Positions 55,462-63,948 of a DNA stretch of 64,000 nt are shown piece after piece. Source of the stretch: Phenylobacterium sp. (lineage in GTDB: Bacteria; Pseudomonadota; Alphaproteobacteria; Caulobacterales; Caulobacteraceae). The notes beneath the pieces are model-generated. The model was given only the letters and a program-made list of their open reading frames with translations, was not told the origin of the DNA and made no database searches. Positions within the stretch are counted from its first letter, which is position 1, and every line of letters starts with the position of its first letter. The stretch lies in assembly GCF_030697925.1 (NCBI RefSeq), contig NZ_JAUYOJ010000173.1, forward strand, positions 1 to 64,000, written 5' to 3'. Position numbers and translations under genes: made by a program.

Positions 55462-55477
55462 GTTACCGATAGCTTAA
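55462..55477 (-). promoter_or_regulatory. CtrA-like site upstream of dnaB
   Basis: On the minus strand TTAA-GCTATCG-GTAAC matches the Caulobacter CtrA box (TTAA-N7-TTAAC) with one mismatch, and it ends 2 bases before the dnaB start codon. If functional it would link helicase expression to cell-cycle control. A chance match is possible. Confidence 0.3.
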
Positions 55478-55611
55478 GGCGGAGCGCTCACGCATGCGGC
55501 GCAGCGTCCGGACTCACAGGTTTGACGCGGCCTGTGGACAAGCTGAAGACGAAACGACGCGGAGAGGCTATCCCCGCGTCGCGTCAGTTTCGGTCGTAGC
55601 GCCCCGAAGGC

Positions 55612-58092
55612 CTACCAGGTGTAGGCGACTCGACCGTAGAGGTAGCGGCCAGAGCGGCCGAACGGCGCGTAGTTCGAGAACGGCGTGTTCGAGGTGGTGT
55701 TGAGTGCAGGGGGCGAGGCGGTGGGGTACTCGTCGAACACGTTGTCCGCGCCTAGCGAGACGCGCACCTTCTCGGTGACGTTCCAGCGGCCTTCTAGGTC
55801 GATTACGACCTTGGCCTTGAGCGTCAGGTCCTGGGCCGCCGACGTTCCCGGGCTGAGAACCTCGCCGTAGCGCGTGGCCCGTACGGTCGCGCCGAACTTG
55901 TCCAGGGTCCAGTCCACCGAACCGGTGAACTTCGACTCCGGCGAGCCCTTCTCAAAGGTCAGCACGTTCACGCGGTCGAACAGCACCGGGGCAGGGTTGA
56001 GCGCCGCGAGCTGGGCGGTGGCCGGGACCTTGGTCACGTCGGTGGAGTTGAAGTTCGCGCCGAGGGTGAAGGCGAAGGTCCCCATGGCCTCGGTGTCGTG
56101 CTTGAAGTTGGCGATGATGTCGACGCCCTGGGTCTCGGTGTCGACGCCGTTGATGAAGAAGCGTCCGCCGCCAACGGCCACGAAGCCCTGCGAGACCAGA
56201 TAGGCGCGCACATTGGCCTGGGTCAGGTTCTCCGAGAGGACGATACGATCCTCGATATCGATGCGATAGGCGTCGATCGTCAGGTTGACCCTGCCGAAGC
56301 GGAAGACCGCGCCGATCGCGTAGTTGATCGACTTCTCCGCGTCGAGCGGCTTCGCGCCCAGGGCCGCCGCCACCGGATCCGTCGCCGGGAAGGTGGTGAT
56401 GTCGAAGGGCACGCCGTTGATGAAGTTCGTCGAGGTGGTCGAGAAGAATTGCTGCTGCAGGGACGGCGCCCGGAAGCCGTTTTGGATCGAGCCGCGCAGG
56501 GCGAAGTTCTCAGTGAAATCATAGCGCGCGGCGAACTTTCCGGTCACCGTCTCGCCGAAGTCGGAATAGGACTCCGCCCGGACCGCGGCCGACATCAGTA
56601 GCTCGTCGGTGACGTTGGCTTCGACGTCCAGATAGAGGCCGACCGAGGTGCGGTCCTCGTCGAGCTCATTGGAAGGACGGAAGCCTGGGAAGACCTGGGC
56701 GCCGGACGGGGTCGGGGCGCCGTTCAAAAGGGCGCCGCCGTTGCGGTACGAGTCCGGCTCGCCCGCGTGGATCTCATAGCCCTCTTTCCGCCACTCCAGG
56801 CCGGCGGCGACGTTCAGCGGCGAGGCGAGGCCCACCTCGTAGGTCCGAACGCCGGAGACGTTGAGGACCAGCTGGTTGTACTCGAACCCGCCGGCGTCGA
56901 AGACCGTCTTGCTGCTGGGCCCGATGGACCGGTTCAGCGTGTCGCGGATCACGAAATCCATCTCGTTGGAGCCGTAGACCAGCGAGATGTCCGTGTCCCA
57001 GCTGCCCAACCTGGACTTGGCGCCGCCGGCGACCGAGAAGTCCTCCACGGTCGGATTGATCAGCGGCAGGAAGCCGTCGGGATAGATGGAGACGATGTTG
57101 CGGTCGTCGAGCGAGCGGCGGAAGAAGCCCGCCGAGAGCGCCTCGCGGTTCTGGTAGCTGGCCCAGCCGTAGAGGCTGGTGGTGTCGCTGACGTCATATC
57201 CGGCGTTGGCGAACAGCGAGTACTGCTTGACGTCCGGCTCGCCGAACCAGGCGTTGTAGCGATTGAAGCTCGCCTCGCGCGGATCGAAGGCGCCGCCCAC
57301 CAGGGTGTATTGCTGACGCCAGTCGGGGGCGGTGCGGATGGTCTTGTTCTGGTCGAGATATTCCGCCGCCAGGGTCAGGAAGCCGGATTCGCCGAGCGGC
57401 AGACCGATCCAGCCCGAGAGGTTGATGGTCTCGCCGTCGGTGCGGTCGTACTTGGCCTTGTCGGCCACGGTCCAGTTGGCGCCGGCTGGCGGCGACGCGA
57501 CCAGGGTCTTCACGGTGGTGACGCGCGCGCCGTAGGTGGCGGTCAGCCCGCCGCCGCTGTTGGCTTTGCGCAGGCGCAGGTTCAGCACGCCGGCGATGGC
57601 GTCGGAGCCGTATTGCGCCGAGGCCCCGTCGCGCAGCACCTCGATCGACGACACCATGGCGGAGGGAATGGTGTTCAGGTCTACCGACGAGGCTCCGCGG
57701 CCGATGGTGCCGTTGACATTGACCAGGGAGGCCGAGTGGCGGCGCTTGGAGTTCACCAGGACCAGGGTCTGGTCGGGCGCGAGCCCGCGCAGGGTGGCCG
57801 GGCGGATGGTGTCAGTGCCGTCGGCCAGGCCGGGGCGGGGGAAGTTGAACGAGGGCAGGGACACCGAGAGCGCCTGGTTGACCTCGGTCACGCCAAGCTG
57901 GTTCAGCTCGGCGGCGCTGATCACGTCGACGGGCGCGGCGGTGTCGAGCACGGTGCGGTTGGCCGCCCGGGTGCCGGTGACGATGAATTCCTCAAGCTCC
58001 GTCGCCGGGGTCTGTGTCTGGGCCATCGCCTGGCCGCCGGCGAGCAGGGTCGCGGCGGAGGCCGTCGCGAGCAGAATGTGACGAGTGTTCAT
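55612..58092 (-). CDS. TonB-dependent outer-membrane receptor 4
   Basis: An 826-residue TonB-dependent transporter with a signal peptide ending QAMAQ, a TonB-box-like ELEEFIVTGTRA and a plug including LRGLAPDQTLVLVNSKRRH and IEVLRDGASAQYGSDAIAG. The barrel ends YGRVAYTW, an aromatic terminal residue as required for assembly. It is larger than receptors 1-3 and of a different branch. No ligand is evident. Confidence 0.9.
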   Translation of the reverse strand: MNTRHILLATASAATLLAGGQAMAQTQTPATELEEFIVTGTRAANRTVLDTAAPVDVISAAELNQLGVTEVNQALSVSLPSFNFPRPGLADGTDTIRPATLRGLAPDQTLVLVNSKRRHSASLVNVNGTIGRGASSVDLNTIPSAMVSSIEVLRDGASAQYGSDAIAGVLNLRLRKANSGGGLTATYGARVTTVKTLVASPPAGANWTVADKAKYDRTDGETINLSGWIGLPLGESGFLTLAAEYLDQNKTIRTAPDWRQQYTLVGGAFDPREASFNRYNAWFGEPDVKQYSLFANAGYDVSDTTSLYGWASYQNREALSAGFFRRSLDDRNIVSIYPDGFLPLINPTVEDFSVAGGAKSRLGSWDTDISLVYGSNEMDFVIRDTLNRSIGPSSKTVFDAGGFEYNQLVLNVSGVRTYEVGLASPLNVAAGLEWRKEGYEIHAGEPDSYRNGGALLNGAPTPSGAQVFPGFRPSNELDEDRTSVGLYLDVEANVTDELLMSAAVRAESYSDFGETVTGKFAARYDFTENFALRGSIQNGFRAPSLQQQFFSTTSTNFINGVPFDITTFPATDPVAAALGAKPLDAEKSINYAIGAVFRFGRVNLTIDAYRIDIEDRIVLSENLTQANVRAYLVSQGFVAVGGGRFFINGVDTETQGVDIIANFKHDTEAMGTFAFTLGANFNSTDVTKVPATAQLAALNPAPVLFDRVNVLTFEKGSPESKFTGSVDWTLDKFGATVRATRYGEVLSPGTSAAQDLTLKAKVVIDLEGRWNVTEKVRVSLGADNVFDEYPTASPPALNTTSNTPFSNYAPFGRSGRYLYGRVAYTW

Positions 58093-58263
58093 GAATCCCC
58101 CAGGAATGCCCGCGGACTCTTCGGCCGCGCGCAGGCGTCGAGGATTCTGAAACTAGTTGGGTTTGCGCCGGCCCGGTATGGCAAAACTGTCACAAAACTA
58201 CGCAAACGAAATGTGCCGTTGCTCAGTTACGCGGCATCTATGGGCCGGTATCCACCGCGCGCA

Positions 58264-58298
58264 AAGAAAACGGCGCGGAACCCGAAGGTCCCGCGCCG
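58264..58298 (-). terminator. Rho-independent terminator of the rpsF-rpsR-rplI operon
   Basis: Read on the minus strand, CGGCGCGGGACC-TTCG-GGTTCCGCGCCG is a 12-bp stem with one mismatch, closed by a stable UUCG tetraloop and followed by TTTTCTTT. It lies just past the rplI stop, the most convincing intrinsic terminator in the window. Confidence 0.85.
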
Positions 58299-58324
58299 CT
58301 GTCTTGGGTCTGGAAGGCGTCGAC

Positions 58325-58912
58325 CTAGTGGTCGGCGCCGAAGTCCACATCATGCGAACCGGCGCCGCCGGCCGCCATGTCGGCGGCGGCTTCCTCGTCG
58401 GCGATCCGGTCTTCCTCGAACTGCGAGGTGATGACGTTCTCGCCGCGGGCCTGGCGTTCGGCCTCGTCCTGGCTGCGGGCGATGTTGATCGTCACCGTCA
58501 CGGTCACTTCGGCGTGCAGGCGGATCTTCACCGGGTGCATGCCCAGGGTCTTGATCGGCTTATCGAGCGAGACCATCGAGCGGTCCACCTTGCCACCGGC
58601 GCCGTTGACGATGTCGGCCACGTCGCGACCGCTGACCGAGCCGTAGAGTTGGCCGGTCTCGCCCGCCTGACGGATCAGGATGTAGGACGTGCCGTCGAGG
58701 GACTCGCCGGCCTTGCCGGCTTGATCCTTGGCCTTGAGGTTGCGCGCCTCGATATCGGCGCGCTGGGCGTCGAAGACCTTCTTGTTGGCGCTGGTGGCCC
58801 GCAGGGCCTTGTGGCGCGGCAGCAGGTAGTTGCGAGCGTAGCCGTCCTTGACGGTGACTTCGTCGCCCAGGCCGCCACGGCCTTCGACTCGTTCGAGCAG
58901 AATGACTTTCAT
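58325..58912 (-). CDS. rplI: 50S ribosomal protein L9
   Basis: A 195-residue L9 with the typical N-terminus [36 protein letters not shown] and a C-terminal domain. It carries a long acidic/alanine-rich tail ([13 protein letters not shown]) found in alphaproteobacterial L9. It is the last gene of rpsF-rpsR-rplI and is followed by the terminator at 58264-58298. Confidence 0.95.
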   Translation of the reverse strand: MKVILLERVEGRGGLGDEVTVKDGYARNYLLPRHKALRATSANKKVFDAQRADIEARNLKAKDQAGKAGESLDGTSYILIRQAGETGQLYGSVSGRDVADIVNGAGGKVDRSMVSLDKPIKTLGMHPVKIRLHAEVTVTVTINIARSQDEAERQARGENVITSQFEEDRIADEEAAADMAAGGAGSHDVDFGADH

Positions 58913-58925
58913 GTGCCTGGCTCCC

Positions 58926-59192
58926 TTACTTCACGACATAGGGGAGGAGGGCCAGGAAGCGGGCGCGCTTGATGGCCTTGGCCAGTTCACGCTGCTTCTT
59001 GGCCGACACCGCGGTGATGCGCGAGGGCACGATCTTGCCGCGCTCGGAGACGTAGCGCTGCAGCAGCTTCACGTCCTTGTAGTCGATCTTCGGAGCGTTG
59101 GCGCCGGAGAACGGGCAGACCTTGCGACGGCGGAAGAAGGGACGGCGCGCGGCGCCGGCGGCCGCGGGGCCCGTTGCGGTTTCGTCGGTCAT
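58926..59192 (-). CDS. rpsR: 30S ribosomal protein S18
   Basis: An 88-residue S18 with the core [42 protein letters not shown] and [19 protein letters not shown]. The start overlaps the rpsF stop (TGATG), so translation is coupled. S18 forms a heterodimer with S6 on the 30S platform. Confidence 0.95.
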   Translation of the reverse strand: MTDETATGPAAAGAARRPFFRRRKVCPFSGANAPKIDYKDVKLLQRYVSERGKIVPSRITAVSAKKQRELAKAIKRARFLALLPYVVK

Positions 59193-59617
59193 CAGAAGCC
59201 CCCTTCTTTCGGAGCAAAGCCGCCATCTTTCGAGCCGAAGCCGCCGTCCTTCGAACCGAAGTCGTCGCGGCGCGGTTCGCGCTCACGATCGCGGTCGCGA
59301 CGGGCGAGAACCGGGGAGAGCTCCAGGTCGAGTTCGTCGACGCGGACGGTCAGGTGGCGCAGGACGTCTTCGTTCAGCGACAGCTGGCGCTCCATCTCCT
59401 TCACCGCCGGCGCCGGGGCGTCGATGGAGAGCAGGGAGTAGTGGCCCTTGCGGTTCTTCTTGATACGGTAGGTGAGGTTGCGAAGGCCCCAGTACTCGAT
59501 CTTGGCGACGGATCCGCCGCCTTCTTCGATCAGGTGCTTCAGGGTGTCGTTGAGGGCTTCGGCCTGTTGCGGCGAGATATCCTGCCGCGAGATGACGACG
59601 TGCTCGTAGAGCGCCAT
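59192..59617 (-). CDS. rpsF: 30S ribosomal protein S6 with repetitive C-terminal tail
   Basis: A 141-residue S6. The N-terminal core ([40 protein letters not shown]) is normal. The tail beyond about residue 105 is rich in Arg/Asp and ends in three near-repeats of GSKDGGF ([22 protein letters not shown]). Such extensions vary in number between strains of this group. AAAAGGAAACC precedes the start; the leader carries a likely S6:S18-binding element. Confidence 0.95.
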   Translation of the reverse strand: MALYEHVVISRQDISPQQAEALNDTLKHLIEEGGGSVAKIEYWGLRNLTYRIKKNRKGHYSLLSIDAPAPAVKEMERQLSLNEDVLRHLTVRVDELDLELSPVLARRDRDREREPRRDDFGSKDGGFGSKDGGFAPKEGGF

Positions 59618-59648
59618 GGTTTCCTTTTCCCATTTGGAGGGCGGCGCG

Positions 59649-59671
59649 TCCGGCGGCGGGTGACCGCCGGA
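59649..59671 (-). promoter_or_regulatory. Putative S6:S18 autoregulatory leader element
   Basis: On the rpsF mRNA, TCCGG-CGG-TCAC-CCG-CCG-CCGGA folds as an outer 5-bp stem, a 3' CCG bulge and an inner 3-bp stem with a TCAC loop. A CCG bulge next to a stem is the known recognition feature of S6:S18 leader RNAs, in which the protein pair represses its own operon. It lies 32 bases before the rpsF start. An alternative 8-bp pairing without bulge is also possible. Confidence 0.45.
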
Positions 59672-59811
59672 AACGATGGATCTCAGGCGCGGCGGCCGGG
59701 AGTTTCCCGACCCTTTCGCGTTCCGGCTTGAGACCGCCTTCCGTGAAGAGGCGCGCTAGTACGGGAAAACTGCTGTTTCGGCAAGGGTTTTCACGCCGCC
59801 GTGGCGCGGCG

Positions 59812-60360
59812 CTATTTTTTGGGATGCTTCGCGCGCCAGGCCTTCACGGCGGTCATGGTCTCGGTGACGTGATCGTTGGCGTTCAGGTTTGAATAGGCGT
59901 GCACCACCTCGCCGGCTGGCGAGATCACGTAGGAGGTGCGGTCGGACAGGCCGGGCCGGACGGCCAGCTTGGAGTCGTACTGGCCGGCGATCACCGCATT
60001 GGGGTCGGCCGCGACGGGGAACTTGCCCGAGCACTTCTCGGTGTCGGCCGAGAAGGCGGCGAGCTTGTCGAGATTGCCCGAGGTGACCCCGATCACCGTC
60101 GCGCCCTGGGCCTTGAAGCCGTCGGTGGCCTCGGCGAACAGCCGGGCTTCCAAGTTGCAGCCGGCGGTGTCGGCGGCTGGGAAGAAGTACAGCACCACCG
60201 GCCCCTTCTTGCGCGCATCGGCCAGGGAGAAGGTGATCGGCTTGCCGGCCTGGTAGCCCTGGGCCGTGAAGTCCGGCGCCTTGGCGCCTTCCTTGAGCGC
60301 GGCGAGGGCCGGGGTGGCGGCGAGGGCCGTGAGCGCGGCGACGAGGGCGAGGCGGTGCAT
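59812..60360 (-). CDS. Periplasmic peroxiredoxin (AhpC/TSA, BCP-like)
   Basis: A 182-residue thioredoxin-fold peroxidase with a signal peptide (MHRLALVAALTALAATPALAA) and the peroxidatic motif FFPAADTAGC (PxxxTxxC, Cys68), which reduces peroxides with a thiol donor. The signal peptide places it in the periplasm. A resolving Cys may be C109 in EKCSGKFPVAADP. Monocistronic as far as can be seen. Confidence 0.85.
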   Translation of the reverse strand: MHRLALVAALTALAATPALAALKEGAKAPDFTAQGYQAGKPITFSLADARKKGPVVLYFFPAADTAGCNLEARLFAEATDGFKAQGATVIGVTSGNLDKLAAFSADTEKCSGKFPVAADPNAVIAGQYDSKLAVRPGLSDRTSYVISPAGEVVHAYSNLNANDHVTETMTAVKAWRAKHPKK

Positions 60361-60463
60361 GCGATTTTCTCCCAGTTGCCGGGATCATACGGCCGGTCGT
60401 CGGCTTTGTCTTCGTTGCGGGCGCAGGGAATTTCGTCGCCTGGCGTGTCCAGTTGCCTCGGCT

Positions 60464-60478
60464 AAGGTTGTTAACCTT
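60464..60478 (+). promoter_or_regulatory. Palindrome upstream of cpaB
   Basis: AAGGTT-GTT-AACCTT is a perfect 15-bp palindrome 60 bases before the cpaB start region. A TTAA-N7-GAAC sequence overlaps it, only a weak match to a CtrA box. It is the only structured signal in the promoter region of the pilus block. Confidence 0.4.
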
Positions 60479-60537
60479 TCTGAACATTCACTTACTTCGT
60501 TGAGGTTATCGCAATCGCTGCTCCGCTAACCCTCTGA

Positions 60538-61413
60538 ATGTACGAAGCATCCAGGGGTGGGGCGTTGCGGGTAGTCACGATCGCAAGTTTGGGCGCCTCG
60601 GCGGCCCTCGGCCTCGGGGCCCTGGTGGTCGCCAAGGTGATGCTGCCGGCCCAGGGAAATGTCGCCCAGGCCTCGCCTCGGTCGCCGATGGCCAACGCCG
60701 TCTCGGTGGTCGTCGCCTCCCGCGCCATCAAGTACGGCGAGCGGCTGGACGCAGCCCGCCTGACCGTGGTGCGCATGCCGCGCGACGCCGCACCGGCCGG
60801 GGCCTTCGCCACCGTGGCCCAAGTGCTGGCTCAGGATCACGGCGGGGCGCCGGTGGCGTTGACCCCGATCGCCATCCGCGAGGCGGTGCTGCCCGCCAAG
60901 CTCTCGGGCCCCGGCGCACGGCCCTCGGTCGCCGCCGAGATCGCCGATGGACTTCGCGCCTATACGATCAAGGTCTCCGACGTCTCGGGCGTGGGCGGCC
61001 ACGCCCTGCCGGGCGACCGGGTCGACGTGGTGCTGATGCGCGATCTGTCGACCGACGACACCCACAAGGTTATCGAGTCCGAGGTGGTCATCCAGAACGC
61101 TCGCGTCCTGGGGGTCGATCTGAACGCCGATCCCACCTCCAACAAGCCCGCCAGCCCCAACACCGCCACCCTCGAGGTGAGTGTCAAGGACGCCCAGAAG
61201 CTGGCGGTCGCCGCCAGTCTCGGCGAGCTGTCCCTGGCCCTGCGCGCTTCGGGACAGGCCGAGATCGAGACCTTCGCCCCGCTCTCGACGCGCGACGTCG
61301 TCGGCGGCCTCGCTAAGGGCGCGCCGAGCGCGAGCGCCGTCCGCCCGCGCCGCGCGACGGCGCCGGCCGCGCCGCGCTCGATCATCCAGATCGTCGAAGG
61401 AGAGGGCGCGTGA
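60538..61413 (+). CDS. cpaB: Flp pilus assembly protein CpaB (RcpC-like)
   Basis: A 291-residue periplasmic protein anchored by an N-terminal helix (VVTIASLGASAALGLGALVVAKVML). It has a SAF-like domain (VVVASRAIKYGERLDAARLTVVRMP) and CpaB motifs ALPGDRVDVVLMRDL and VLGVD. It assists the secretin in Flp/tad pilus assembly. The TTG at 60565, preceded by AGGGGTGGGG, may be the true start (282 residues), since homologues begin close to RVVTIAS. Its stop overlaps cpaC (TGATG). Confidence 0.9.
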   Translation: MYEASRGGALRVVTIASLGASAALGLGALVVAKVMLPAQGNVAQASPRSPMANAVSVVVASRAIKYGERLDAARLTVVRMPRDAAPAGAFATVAQVLAQDHGGAPVALTPIAIREAVLPAKLSGPGARPSVAAEIADGLRAYTIKVSDVSGVGGHALPGDRVDVVLMRDLSTDDTHKVIESEVVIQNARVLGVDLNADPTSNKPASPNTATLEVSVKDAQKLAVAASLGELSLALRASGQAEIETFAPLSTRDVVGGLAKGAPSASAVRPRRATAPAAPRSIIQIVEGEGA

Positions 61414-62741
61414 TGTCGCGATCCAAGACCTCGGCCCGCGTGTTCTGCGCCGTGGCCGCCCTCCTGACGGCGGTCCCGGCCTCGGCCGCGGAGTCGTTCG
61501 TCAGTGAGTCCGCCCGCAGCCGCATCATCAACGTTCCCCGTAACAAGTCGCTGTCCTTCCGTCTGGACAGTCCGGCTTCCAAGATCGTGGTGGCCCAGCC
61601 CGAAACCGCCCAAATCGTCGCCACTACGGACCGCAGCTTCTATGTGCGCGGCAAGGCGCTGGGCTCCACGAACCTTCTGATCTACGGCGGCGGCGGCCAG
61701 CTGCAGGAAGTGATCGACGTGCGCGTCGGCTATGACGCCGAGTCGCTCGAGGCCGATCTCGCCGCGGCCCTGCCCGGCGAGGGTGTGCGGGTGCGCAACC
61801 TGGGCGAAGGCCTGCTGCTCACCGGGGAGGTCTCGACCACCGCTGTCGCCGCCCGCGCCAAGACCCTGGCCGACAGGTTCGCCCCCGAGGCGGTGACCAC
61901 CGCCCTGACCGTCCGGGCGTCGCAGCAGGTGATCCTGGAGGTCCGCATCCTGGAAGCCAGCCGCTCGGCCCTGAAGGACGTGGGCTTCAATCTCACGGCG
62001 TCCAACGGCTCCTTCGCCCTGGCCACCGGCAGTGGCCTCATCGGCAACACAGCGCCGCAAGGGGTGCTGCAGCTCTCCGGCTCGATCGGCTCGGCCAATG
62101 TCGACCTGACCCTGGCGGCCCTGGAGGAGAAGGGCGTGATCCGCACGCTCGCGCGGCCGAACCTGGTGGCGCTGTCGGGCCAGAAGGCCAGCTTCCTGGC
62201 CGGCGGCGAGTTCCCGTTCCCTGTGCCCGCGGGCCTCAACACGGTCAGCATCGAGTTCCGCGAATTCGGCGTAAAGCTCAACTTCCTGCCGACCGTGCAG
62301 GACAACGGCCTCATCCGGCTGCAGGTGGCCCCCGAGGTCAGCCAGCTCGACCACAACAACAACCTGCGCATCCAGGGCTTCGAGATACCCAGCCTGGTGG
62401 TCCGCCGCACCGACACCACCATCGAACTCAAGGACGGCGAGGCGTTCGCGGTCGCTGGCCTGTTCCAGCAGGACTACGTCAACCAGGTCCGCCAACTCCC
62501 CGGCGTCGGCGAGGTGCCGGTGCTGGGGACGCTGTTCCGCTCGGCGCGTTGGCGCCGCGCCGAGACCGAGCTGGTGATCATCGTCACGCCGAGACTGGCC
62601 ACCGCCGCTGACCTGGCGCCCGCCAACCAGCCCGATCCGTTCACCGGGCAGGAGGCCAGCGCGATCGACCTGATCCTCGAAGGCAAGGCCCTCGACCAGC
62701 CGATGGCGGCGCCGGTCAACGGCAAGTCGCCCCGCGGATGA
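61413..62741 (+). CDS. cpaC: Flp pilus outer-membrane secretin CpaC (RcpA-like)
   Basis: A 442-residue secretin with a signal peptide (ARVFCAVAALLTAVPASAA), a BON/pilus-N domain (PRNKSLSFRLDSPASKIVVAQPETAQIV), a secretin N1-type repeat, and the secretin core VGEVPVLGTLFRSARWRRAETELVIIVTPRL. It forms the outer-membrane pore through which the Flp pilus passes. ATG at 61413 has AAGGAGAGGG upstream. cpaE follows after 31 bases with no cpaD between them. Confidence 0.95.
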   Translation: MSRSKTSARVFCAVAALLTAVPASAAESFVSESARSRIINVPRNKSLSFRLDSPASKIVVAQPETAQIVATTDRSFYVRGKALGSTNLLIYGGGGQLQEVIDVRVGYDAESLEADLAAALPGEGVRVRNLGEGLLLTGEVSTTAVAARAKTLADRFAPEAVTTALTVRASQQVILEVRILEASRSALKDVGFNLTASNGSFALATGSGLIGNTAPQGVLQLSGSIGSANVDLTLAALEEKGVIRTLARPNLVALSGQKASFLAGGEFPFPVPAGLNTVSIEFREFGVKLNFLPTVQDNGLIRLQVAPEVSQLDHNNNLRIQGFEIPSLVVRRTDTTIELKDGEAFAVAGLFQQDYVNQVRQLPGVGEVPVLGTLFRSARWRRAETELVIIVTPRLATAADLAPANQPDPFTGQEASAIDLILEGKALDQPMAAPVNGKSPRG

Positions 62742-62772
62742 CCCTCATGCAGCGTGTAGCGAGACCTCGCGG

Positions 62773-63948
62773 ATGACCCACTGGAGCCTGCTTGGCCGTC
62801 GTGTCCTGGCCATCGGGACGACCCTCGCGCCGCTGGCGCGCGGGCCGCTGTTCGGCGCGGCTTTCGAACTGGCGGGCGTGGAGCGACTGGTCGATCTCCA
62901 GCCGGCCACGGTCGACCTGATCCTGATCGACGCGGACGCCGCCGACCCCGCGATCCTGGGCGAGGCCATAGCCGGCCTCGCGGCAATGGCGGGGGCGCCG
63001 CCGACCTTGCTAGTGGGCCAACGCCTACCCGCCAACCTGGTCCGCGCCCTCATGCGGATCAAACACTCCGACGTACTGGAGGAGCCGTTTTCCGACGAGC
63101 AGCTGCAGGCGGCCGTCTACGGCCTGCTCGATGGCGCGGCGTCGGAACCGGCCCTGTCCTCCGGCCAGGGCTCGCGCTGCTGGGCGGTGGTGGGCGCGGT
63201 CGGCGGCGCCGGAGCCACGACGCTCGCCATCGAGATCGCCAGCGCGCTCGCCGGCCGGACCACCAAGGAACAGGGGGTCTGTCTGATCGACCTGCACCTC
63301 GCCGATGGCGCGGCCTCCGCCTATCTGGCGGCCTCGCCGGCCATGGGCCTGGCCCAGTTCGGCCCAGCGGCCGAGCGGATGGACGCGGCCCTGCTCGCGG
63401 CCTTCACCACCCCGGTCGCCAAGGGCCTGGACCTGCTGGCCTGTCCTCGCGACCCGCTCGCCTTCGACCAGATCTCCCGCGAGGCGGTGCTGCGCATCCT
63501 CGAGATCGCCTGCGAGGCCTATGAGTTCGTGATCATCGACATGCCGCGCCATCGGCGGTCCTGGTCGCTGGAGGTGCTGTCGGGCGCCGACGAGGTGCTG
63601 GTGATCTCCGAGCTCACCGTGCCGGCCCTGCTGGCGGCCCGGTCTCTGTCGGAGGAGATCGAGACGGCGCTGCCGGTGGGCCGCAAGACTCGCATCGTGC
63701 TGAACCGCCTGGCCGGCCGCATGTTCGGTCCTACACCGTCGACGGCGGAGGCCGAACGCGCCCTGGAGCGCAAGACCGAGGCCAGCATCAGCTCCGACTG
63801 GGAGGCCGCCGCCGCCTCGGTCAATCTGGGCGGACCGATCAGCCAGTACCGGCCCAAGTCCAAGATCGTGCGCGACGTGGCCGTCCTCATCGACCGACTG
63901 CTGGGCGTGGCCGACCGCCGCGCCGGCTGGTCCCGGAGAGCCGCCTGA
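62773..63948 (+). CDS. cpaE: Flp pilus localisation ATPase-like protein CpaE (TadZ)
   Basis: A 391-residue protein with an N-terminal receiver-like domain (about residues 10-120, QPATVDLILIDADAADPAILGE) and a ParA/MinD-type P-loop domain. The Walker A is VVGAVGGAGATTLA: the lysine of the deviant KGGxGKT motif is replaced by Ala, as in TadZ/CpaE proteins with atypical sites. It places pili at the pole or inner membrane. Its stop overlaps the next start (TGATG). Confidence 0.9.
   Translation: MTHWSLLGRRVLAIGTTLAPLARGPLFGAAFELAGVERLVDLQPATVDLILIDADAADPAILGEAIAGLAAMAGAPPTLLVGQRLPANLVRALMRIKHSDVLEEPFSDEQLQAAVYGLLDGAASEPALSSGQGSRCWAVVGAVGGAGATTLAIEIASALAGRTTKEQGVCLIDLHLADGAASAYLAASPAMGLAQFGPAAERMDAALLAAFTTPVAKGLDLLACPRDPLAFDQISREAVLRILEIACEAYEFVIIDMPRHRRSWSLEVLSGADEVLVISELTVPALLAARSLSEEIETALPVGRKTRIVLNRLAGRMFGPTPSTAEAERALERKTEASISSDWEAAAASVNLGGPISQYRPKSKIVRDVAVLIDRLLGVADRRAGWSRRAA

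Noticed and set aside
58093-58260. Cobalamin riboswitch or other known riboswitch before TonB receptor 4
   Set aside because: I could not find the conserved B12-box or any other riboswitch core in the leader.
56767-58431. 554-codon plus-strand ORF opposite TonB receptor 4
   Set aside because: It is the shadow of the receptor; its translation is low-complexity and lacks motifs.
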